A stretch of 29,740 bases of DNA from Thermoplasmatota archaeon (lineage in GTDB: Archaea > Thermoplasmatota > Thermoplasmata > Thermoplasmatales > GCA-001856825), in contig JAMCQR010000064.1 of NCBI GenBank assembly GCA_023379555.1, forward strand, positions 1 through 29,740. The letters are read 5' to 3'. Below the pieces are notes generated by a model. The model worked only from the letters and a program-made list of their open reading frames with translations. It had not been told where the DNA came from and did no database searches. Below, piece after piece: positions 24,770-29,740 of the stretch. A program made the translations under genes and the position numbers. Within the stretch, counting starts at the first letter, position 1. Each line of letters opens with the position of its first letter.

Positions 24770-25335
24770 GACCCTCAGTTCCAGTGGTAGGTAATTTACT
24801 TCAGGCCCAAATTCTGAGGCAAATTTGGCTATAGTAGTGGTGAACAATCGGCTGGTTTTATTCACTCTATTTGCCCGTGAGGGTAGTCAAATCCTTGAAA
24901 ATGGAGAAATAAATGGACCTATTTTAACAATTTTTCCGGTGCAGAATAGGTACGATAAGTTTTTCCTTTAGGCTTAAATAAAACTATACTTCCTCACCTG
25001 GAGCATCCGAATAGAGTGTACCATCGAATGTGTTCTGCTAATTGGCCCCCACCGCAGAGGAGGAACTTATCTGCTATGGTATAGCGTCCCATCCCGAACT
25101 TCATATTTCCAGAATTGTGCATTTGCCTTCCTCAATCATAAAAATTCACTTCCATGTTCACTGATAATACCCTGATGCCTGATGAATTTCAAAATAATCA
25201 GTCAACCTGTAACAACAGGCAGCGTCCGTGTGTAAGCATTTACATTTCACCAGGAACCTGCTTCGATTGTGAAGTAATTCAATAATCTTAGAAAACATAA
25301 TATTCACAGAGTAATTACTGGCAAGTCCTAATAAT
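24770..25335. other. Gene-free stretch between rnpB and tRNA-Arg(TCT)
   Basis: No convincing protein frame was found in these 566 bases. A TATA-like GCTTAAATAA (24972-24981) is followed 20-150 bases later by small hairpins: GCAGA/TCTGC at 25053-25073 and GCTAT/ATAGC at 25072-25084. An unrecognised small RNA is possible. CATAATATT near 25297-25305 fits the tRNA promoter. Confidence 0.35.
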
Positions 25336-25410
25336 GGGCCCGTGGCCTAGTCTGGATAAGGCACTGGCCTTCTAAGCCAGTGAGCCCGGGTTCAAATCCC
25401 GGCGGGCCCG
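25336..25410 (+). tRNA. tRNA-Arg (anticodon TCT)
   Basis: The acceptor GGGCCCG pairs with CGGGCCC, with discriminator G at 25410. The D arm is GCCT/AGGC. The anticodon stem CTGGC/GCCAG encloses CTTCTAA, giving anticodon TCT (codon AGA, also AGG by wobble). The T arm is CCGGG-TTCAAAT-CCCGG. It has no intron and no encoded CCA. Accessory-type DNA starts right after it, a common place for element insertion, but no duplicated tRNA end was seen. Confidence 0.96.
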
Positions 25411-25668
25411 TCTAGAAAATATAATTGAATCCCTAATTTTTTCTAGATTAGTACTTAAAAATACGACTTCAATAGCATAAAAACAAGACAGTGAAAAATA
25501 AAAATTAATCACTTTTCAGAGTATTTAGGATAGAGGTCGAGGTAACCAACCTAGAACTTCTTTGGGATGATGACATTTGTGAGATTCATTCTTGAGATAC
25601 CATCACGAGAACGGACCTAGGAAACCATGAGCACTAATGCCGAGGTCTTTATTGTCTGGAAGCTTAAA

Positions 25669-25858
25669 TTTTAAAGTGAGCCTACCAAATTTTGTAAAGT
25701 CACTTTCCCCCTCTGCCGACAGGTAGCCTAACCCGGCCATTGCGGAGTCAGGAAAGAAAGGCAAGATACTGGAAAAATTCTTTACCTATTCAATTACAAC
25801 CGTTAAGGCTACAATCAATGAGATACCTGAAAAAGGCAATCAAACTATTCCAGGTTAA
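25669..25858 (+). pseudogene. Decayed reading frame, unknown origin
   Basis: A plus-strand frame reads SLPNFVKSLSPSADR, then an in-frame TAG (25724-25726), then PNPAIAESGKKGKILEKFF and INEIPEKGNQTIPG before a TAA at 25856. It looks protein-like but has no start near its 5' end and is broken by the stop. The family is not recognised. Confidence 0.3.
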
Positions 25859-25965
25859 ACCTATTTGCATTCACCTCTATTTTCCTGAGCTCTTTATAAA
25901 AATTGATAACTTCCTTCAGTAAATTATTTACTTCATCATTGGTGAATTTTATAGAGTCTGTCACT

Positions 25966-26262
25966 CTAGGTGGAACCTTGATTTCCCACAGCCTGGACAA
26001 AATAGGCCCCCATTATGGAGAGCCTCACCTTTCTCTTTTTCTCCTTCCTCTTTGCCTTCTTCTGTGCGCACTTGGGAAGGTGAATGAAATTCCATTCAAA
26101 CCAGTTGAGGTTCTCCCGGAGTCCAAAGAGCCCCTCGTATCTGAGCCTAGTAAGGAGAAGGCAATCCATCGGGAGCTTTTTGTCCATTTCGGCCAGTTTC
26201 TTTATTTTCCCTTTATTCCGATGGTATGAGCATCCTTGTACCTGATTTCAGTATCGCATGTT
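25966..26262 (-). pseudogene. Fragment resembling a transposase C-terminus
   Basis: The minus-strand frame runs from about 26262 through DAHTIGIKGKIKKLAEMDKK, LLLTRLRYEGLFGLRENLN and WFEWNFIHLPKCAQ to a very basic KKAKRKEKKRK tail. The frame begins directly after a stop (TAA), with no clear start. The basic, aromatic character and the surroundings of IS debris suggest the end of a transposase. I cannot name the family, and a real small protein is not excluded. Confidence 0.35.
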
Positions 26263-26565
26263 CCTTAAATATAAGTTGTTCTCTCTCGTTCTCTCACTTT
26301 TCATCATAATATAGAGAAATTTATCCTTTTCAAGTTGGAAACTATATAAACTCGAACATCGACAACTGTAGGTTCTATACCTTTTGATATAAAACATTTA
26401 CAAGAAATATTCAACACCAGGTATCCGTAACTTATACAAAATGTGTGATGCTGCCCATCAATTTTCATGAAGTTAATAGACAACCCTTTATAGGTTGCAA
26501 AAGATGTATATTTTTGATAGAAGAAGATGTGCCTGTCATATCATATGCGAAGGGAGCGCTAGTGT

Positions 26566-26847
26566 GTGAGTAATGAGACCATGACTGTCTCCGAAGTGGA
26601 AGCTGCAGTAAGGCTTGTGAATAAAAGGGTGAACCAGAATGCAGGGATATTATTGAGCGCTTCAGTGGATGATCCAATGAAGGGGGCGATAAACGTGCTT
26701 GTCTTCCTGACTGGCGTAAAATCTCCCTACATGTTTGATTCAACTGGCAGCGTCTCTGAAGCAATGAAGACCACGGGACTTAAGAGACTGGACTGGAGGG
26801 TCAACATAGGTTTAAAAAACTACTACAAATTTTTGGCCTTAATTTGA
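26566..26847 (+). pseudogene. FtsZ C-terminal domain fragment
   Basis: The 93 residues match only the C-terminal domain of FtsZ. MTVSEVEAAVRLVNKRVNQ (6-24) corresponds to the helix after the FtsZ T.EEV..A strand, and VDDPMKGAINVLVFLTGV (34-51) to the near-universal D..MKG.I.VTVIATG. segment. The whole N-terminal GTPase domain (about 230 residues) and the linking helix H7 are missing; a stop (TAG, 26560) precedes the GTG. It is either a decayed ftsZ paralog or, less likely, a small stand-alone regulator of FtsZ. A tail of ~40 residues without FtsZ similarity follows. Confidence 0.7.
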
Positions 26848-26943
26848 TTGTCAAATCAGGCATCAACACACGTATCATACGCATTCTGATTGTCGTCCCT
26901 ATGACCACACTTATTAATCGCCGCAGAATAGCCCTCTGAGGTT

Positions 26944-27576
26944 ATGAAAGGCAATTTAGGAGCATTCATTTATTCATTCATCGCAGACAATTTTCATCCA
27001 CTGGACGATCTGTATGGAATGATGGTTGCAGAAGTGCTCCTGAGACTGAAATCGGGGAAGGTATTGGATGTAGGAACAGGAACCGGTCGCTTGCCTATGG
27101 AAATGGTAAAAATTGAGAAAGGATTGGACGTAACAGGCATAGACGTATCACAGGGAATGATAAAAAATGCAGTCAGAAGATCAAAGGAACTCTGTACGTC
27201 GAGCAATGTGAATCTTCTTGTTGCTGACGTTAAGAGCCTTCCCTTTGATGATTGCGTTTTTGATCTTGTGATAAGTTCTATCAGTTTTCACTACTGGAAG
27301 GAACCGGTGAAATCACTTATGGAACTGTACAGGGTCACAAAGGAAGGTGGGGAATGCTGGATTTATGACGCTGTGGTTGATATTGAGGAGAATGAGAAAA
27401 AGGAGTTTATAAAAAAATATGGTCTCCTTTCTTATTGCTTAGTAAGGTCTCATATACGCTTAAGATACCGCGAGCTTCTAAAAATTATTCAGCTTCTCGA
27501 ACTCTCCCAGTCTAAAGTCATTCTGGAACGCAAAGGATTCCTGTTCAGGATAAGAATGATAAAGAGCTCCCCCTAG
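26944..27576 (+). CDS. Class I SAM-dependent methyltransferase
   Basis: The protein has 210 residues. Motif I VLDVGTGTGRLP is at 40-51, motif II VTGIDVSQGMI near 73-83, and DLVISSISFHYWKEP is the motif IV/post-motif region of UbiE/type 11 methyltransferases. The substrate is unknown. The charged, arginine-rich C-terminus (SHIRLRYRELLK) may bind substrate or membrane surface. CTTATTAATC, about 30 bases upstream of the ATG, is the probable TATA. It stands alone between the FtsZ fragment and a membrane protein. Confidence 0.88.
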   Translation: MKGNLGAFIYSFIADNFHPLDDLYGMMVAEVLLRLKSGKVLDVGTGTGRLPMEMVKIEKGLDVTGIDVSQGMIKNAVRRSKELCTSSNVNLLVADVKSLPFDDCVFDLVISSISFHYWKEPVKSLMELYRVTKEGGECWIYDAVVDIEENEKKEFIKKYGLLSYCLVRSHIRLRYRELLKIIQLLELSQSKVILERKGFLFRIRMIKSSP

Positions 27577-27654
27577 AGTGTACGACTCCTATGGTAGTCT
27601 TTCTAACGGACGATTGATGTGCTATCCTGAAAACTGTAACAATTTTCCTTACTT

Positions 27655-27921
27655 TTATTTCAACCTCCTGAGTTTCAGGTATCTTGAATAAACTCTTTCT
27701 GAACTAAATCCAATTATGAATATGCCAAATATGATCAAGGCAAAGCCTAAAATTTGCTCGAGTATGGAACCTGCTAATAAGGCCCATCCATATGAAATTA
27801 TGAAGATCCCTGCAACAATTATTACAGAGTCCCACTTCCATATCCCATACTTATCTAATAAAAGAACATCCTCCCATTTAATTTCCAACTCACTGTGACT
27901 ATTGTCATTCGAGGGAGCCAT
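27655..27921 (-). CDS. Small two-helix membrane protein
   Basis: The protein has 88 residues. A charged N-terminus (KWEDVLLLDKYGIWKWD) precedes two membrane helices (SVIIVAGIFIISYGWALLAG and LGFALIIFGIFIIGF) and a basic tail (RYLKLRRLK). Function is unknown. The minus-strand TATA box CTTATATAAT (27941-27950) lies about 24 bases before the ATG, supporting a real gene. The complete IS begins 42 bases upstream. Confidence 0.68.
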   Translation of the reverse strand: MAPSNDNSHSELEIKWEDVLLLDKYGIWKWDSVIIVAGIFIISYGWALLAGSILEQILGFALIIFGIFIIGFSSERVYSRYLKLRRLK

Positions 27922-27940
27922 AAATCAATATTCACTTTAT

Positions 27941-27950
27941 ATTATATAAG
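27941..27950 (-). promoter_or_regulatory. TATA box of the small membrane protein gene
   Basis: On the minus strand CTTATATAAT is centred about 24 bases upstream of the ATG at 27921. Confidence 0.5.
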
Positions 27951-27962
27951 CTCTGTGCCAAA

Positions 27963-27983
27963 GCGGATGCGGGACACTATTCT
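27963..27983 (+). repeat. Left terminal inverted repeat of the IS
   Basis: It pairs with 29281-29301 with one mismatch. The stop codon of the DUF2080-type gene (27977) lies within it. Confidence 0.88.
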
Positions 27984-28177
27984 TCGTGTCTCACTTCTTC
28001 CCTCTCTTCTCCCTTTGATGTCGTGATTATTACGTATACCCTCTTACCCAGATAACGCCTGGGCACATCTGCCTTTGCTGAAGTGCCCTGCTTCGTGACA
28101 GTTCTCTCCAAGATACCCTCTATCTCATCGTCCTTTAGCGTCGGGGAATTGTTCAACACGAATATCTTCCTGCTCAA
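27977..28177 (-). CDS. DUF2080 family transposase-associated protein
   Basis: The protein has 66 residues, with ERTVTKQGTSAKADVPRR as the family core. It starts with TTG (28177), downstream of the divergent promoter region, and its stop falls inside the left terminal repeat, so it fills the whole left side of the IS. It is present together with a transposase in related elements (see also the fragment at 2-118). A regulator of transposition is a plausible but unproven role. Confidence 0.82.
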   Translation of the reverse strand: MSRKIFVLNNSPTLKDDEIEGILERTVTKQGTSAKADVPRRYLGKRVYVIITTSKGEEREEVRHEE

Positions 28178-28205
28178 CTGTTGATAATAGAATGGATGTT
28201 AATAC

Positions 28206-28223
28206 GCATGTCTATAGACATGC
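28206..28223. promoter_or_regulatory. 18-base perfect palindrome overlapping the transposase TATA box
   Basis: GCATGTCTATAGACATGC is its own reverse complement. It lies between the divergent DUF2080-type and transposase genes. Its centre CTATAG is about 22 bases before the transposase ATG at 28236, so it overlaps the core promoter. It is a likely operator for a self-regulating protein of the element. Confidence 0.5.
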
Positions 28224-28235
28224 TTGCATAACTCC

Positions 28236-29282
28236 ATGGATATACTATACCAACGAATGTCCAGGGTCTTCGATGAGGACATAAAGTTCAAGCTCGAGGA
28301 AATCGATAGGATCATGGCAAAGAAATACAAACTTGAGCATCCTATGAAGGAGAGGGACTGGAGGACATATGAGCAGCAGTTCTCCCACAGGATAAAAACT
28401 GCCATGAAGGAACTCGATCCTCTTGTGAAGGAGGTAGTTTCCACCACCCACATACATCACGGTCCCGGTCATCCTTATGGTCTATCACTTGAGAACCGGG
28501 TGAGGCGGCATCTGATAAAGCAGCTTGTCGAGGAATCCAATAGGATGTTCAGCAACATGCTTGTAATATTCTCAATGCTCTCCGGCATTGATGTTAGCTA
28601 CAAGAGTGTGGAAAGACTGTACTCAGACCAGGAGGTTATTCTAGCCTTCCACAGTCTCCACATCCTGATACTGAAGAATAAAGGCATAGACTCTTCCGAA
28701 GCGACAGGTGACGGTACTGGATACTCACCCACCATAAAGAAGAACTACGAATCCTATGCCCAGAGATTGAAGGACAATGCCAAGGAGAACAGCAAAGACT
28801 CAAACAGGAATGGGAGATCGGGTAGAAGGAGACTGTTTGCATACTCGTTCTTTATGATGGATCTCAAGACCGGGATGTATGTGGCATTCGGCTCTTCGAT
28901 GAAGTCTGAGAGGGGTGCATATGACAGGGCACTGGGAATGCTGGGATCAACAGGAATAACTCTCAGCTCATTGAGGCTGGACAGGTACCACTCTTCTCCA
29001 TCGTATATGGATGCGCTCAAGGGGACGAAGACGTTCCTGATATCCAGGAAGAACTGGATGCTCAACGGTTCCGTTGAATGGAAATCCATGATGAAGGATT
29101 TCCTTTTGAATACCGTCCCCTACCTTGAACAGTATCACCAGAGGAGCAACTCTGAATCTGGATTTGCAGCTGACAAGAAGATGCTAGGACAGAATGTAGC
29201 TCAGAGGAGGAATGACAGGATTGACAGCGCAATATTCTGCAAGGGTTTATGGCACAACCTGTTCAATATTGGGCGATCTTAG
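28236..29282 (+). CDS. DDE transposase with IS4-type YREK signature
   Basis: The protein has 348 residues from ATG 28236; a TTG at 28224 would add four. The first Asp is in ATGDGTGYS, the second in LRLDRYHSS. The stretch YHQRSNSESGFAADK fits the IS4 signature Y-(2)-R-(3)-E-(6)-K exactly, giving the catalytic Glu. The N-terminal 110 residues are basic and helical, suited to binding the inverted repeats. The relation to ISA1214/ISNCY-like archaeal elements is inference from the paired DUF2080 gene. The stop TAG lies in the right terminal repeat. Confidence 0.88.
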   Translation: MDILYQRMSRVFDEDIKFKLEEIDRIMAKKYKLEHPMKERDWRTYEQQFSHRIKTAMKELDPLVKEVVSTTHIHHGPGHPYGLSLENRVRRHLIKQLVEESNRMFSNMLVIFSMLSGIDVSYKSVERLYSDQEVILAFHSLHILILKNKGIDSSEATGDGTGYSPTIKKNYESYAQRLKDNAKENSKDSNRNGRSGRRRLFAYSFFMMDLKTGMYVAFGSSMKSERGAYDRALGMLGSTGITLSSLRLDRYHSSPSYMDALKGTKTFLISRKNWMLNGSVEWKSMMKDFLLNTVPYLEQYHQRSNSESGFAADKKMLGQNVAQRRNDRIDSAIFCKGLWHNLFNIGRS

Positions 29283-29301
29283 AATAGTGTCCCACATCCG
29301 C
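29281..29301 (+). repeat. Right terminal inverted repeat of the IS
   Basis: Reads AGAATAGTGTCCCACATCCGC and mirrors the left end with one difference. The last two bases of the transposase stop codon lie inside it; CAAA follows directly. Confidence 0.88.
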
Positions 29302-29403
29302 CAAAGGGAGAAAGCCACCGTGGATTCTTTCATATCAACATGCAAACAATCAACAGCAACAAAAAGGATTCGTGGCAATTGTAAGGATTAAGACAGTTCA
29401 TAT

Positions 29404-29740
29404 GGATTCTCCACTAAGGGAATGGGAATACGGAACGAAAGGGAGCATCTCTCTTGACATAAATTCATTGTCACAAAGGAGTGAGAAACAACAACTGCAT
29501 CCGTCAATGACAAGAATATTGCATATCCTATAGTAAATTCTGTCAGGGATTACTGCTATGTGATTATGGATGCTGTTTACGATACTTCAGACATATATGA
29601 ATACATATTTGAAAATACACAATGCTCTCCAATAATTGATACAAACAGGAGAAGAGGGATAGTTGATTCAAGACTCTCGCATTCAGGAATGGAGGGCATA
29701 AAGATCAGGAAGGAAGTGGCATCCAGATATTCATTTAGAT
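29404..29740 (+). pseudogene. Frameshifted transposase remnant (truncated by window edge)
   Basis: Two frames together read like one transposase. The first, from about 29404, has SPLREWEYGTKGSISLDINS and ends at a stop near 29529. The second, from 29485 (after a stop), has YPIVNSVRDYCYVIMDAVYD, then PIIDTNRRRG and MEGIKIRKEVASRYSFR to the edge. The D-YD and IDTNRRRG pattern is that of DDE transposases, with the second catalytic Asp in IMDAVYD. A +1/-1 slip separates the parts. The remnant lies right next to the intact IS, which may have landed in it. Confidence 0.65.

Larger units (their letters stand above)
25411..26565. other. Gene-poor stretch with decayed reading frames
   Basis: About 1.15 kb with no intact gene. 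It is A/T-rich in places and has the look of old mobile-element debris. Two protein-like fragments stand out and are listed separately (25669-25858 plus strand and 25966-26262 minus strand). The remaining parts (25411-25660 and 26270-26560) show only short TATA-like runs and nothing I can name. Confidence 0.4.
27963..29301 (+). mobile_element. Complete insertion sequence with inverted repeats and target duplication
   Basis: The 1339-base element is bounded by 21-base terminal inverted repeats: left GCGGATGCGGG + ACACTATTCT, right (inverted) identical except one base (T for C). Both ends are flanked by CAAA (27959-27962 and 29302-29305), a 4-base target duplication. It encodes a DUF2080-type protein (minus) and a DDE transposase (plus), transcribed divergently from a palindromic centre. 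The transposase gene ends inside the right repeat. The element appears intact and therefore potentially active. Confidence 0.9.

Noticed and set aside
24775..24788. GTTCCAGTGGTAGG resembles an origin recognition box
   Set aside because: The GAAA half and the G-tract are missing and no initiator gene is near.
25090..25110. CCCATCCCGAAC resembles loop C of 5S rRNA
   Set aside because: Neither the flanking helices nor the AAG-CC and terminal stem of 5S rRNA are present, so there is no full 5S gene.
25565..25640. GATGATGA could be box C of a C/D box small RNA
   Set aside because: No CTGA box D, nor inner D'/C' boxes, occur at the expected distances.
1..29301. Two IS ends of the same family facing inward could form a composite transposon
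   Set aside because: The two copies are clearly diverged and the 28 kb between them consists of ordinary housekeeping genes.
25336..29740. Integrated element attached to tRNA-Arg(TCT)
   Set aside because: No duplicated 3' tRNA end (att site) and no integrase gene were found in the window.
1..29740. CRISPR array or toxin-antitoxin pair
   Set aside because: No regularly spaced repeats and no recognisable toxin or antitoxin pair were seen.

Overview
The window looks like a chromosomal segment of an acidophilic euryarchaeon of the Thermoplasmatales type. The grounds are archaeal-only gene families (Orc1/Cdc6, Pcc1, Nep1, TrmB, stand-alone GMP synthase amidotransferase subunit, UPF0200 kinase), an archaeal RNase P RNA, and TATA-like boxes about 26 bases upstream of the chosen start codons, which suggests mostly leaderless mRNAs. 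Genus-level placement is inference.

Layout. Bases 1-142 are the end of an insertion sequence (IS). Bases 333-6576 hold an aldo/keto reductase, a first Orc1/Cdc6-type ATPase, a divergent FtsZ/tubulin-like protein without the classic glycine-rich GTPase signature, a TrmJ-like SPOUT methyltransferase, FolC, and a second, more typical Orc1/Cdc6. Two origin-recognition-box-like motifs lie just upstream of the second Orc1/Cdc6, so 5140-5310 is a candidate replication origin. Bases 6606-11890 carry an UPF0200 kinase, GuaA subunit A with a TrmB regulator, a TtuA/Ncs6-like tRNA thiolase with a membrane partner, a helix-turn-helix/ACT-like protein, a thioesterase, a DUF3783 protein and a rubrerythrin.

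Bases 12037-19066 hold two MFS transporters, an unknown 348-residue protein, a PadR regulator, an ABC exporter, and a compact translation unit: an EF-Tu-family pseudo-GTPase, Pcc1 (KEOPS) and tRNA-Arg(GCG). The pcc1 stop codon lies inside the tRNA. Bases 19198-24730 carry Mrp/NBP35, a glycosylatable surface protein, a 95-residue unknown plus Nep1, PurD plus ScpB, and the RNase P RNA gene, which has no protein-coding content.

From 25336 (tRNA-Arg(TCT)) to the right edge the DNA becomes accessory in character. It contains about 1.1 kb of decayed reading frames, a lone FtsZ C-terminal domain without its GTPase domain, a SAM methyltransferase, a small membrane protein, a complete IS (27963-29301) with terminal inverted repeats and a 4-bp target duplication, and a frameshifted remnant of another transposase.

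The main biological theme is information processing and cell-cycle machinery: two Orc1/Cdc6 proteins, two FtsZ-family relics or paralogs, ScpB, RNase P RNA, and several tRNA/rRNA modification genes. The most noteworthy points are the degenerate tubulin-like protein between the two initiator genes, the candidate origin, the lone FtsZ C-terminal domain, the pcc1/tRNA overlap, and the palindrome in the IS promoter region.
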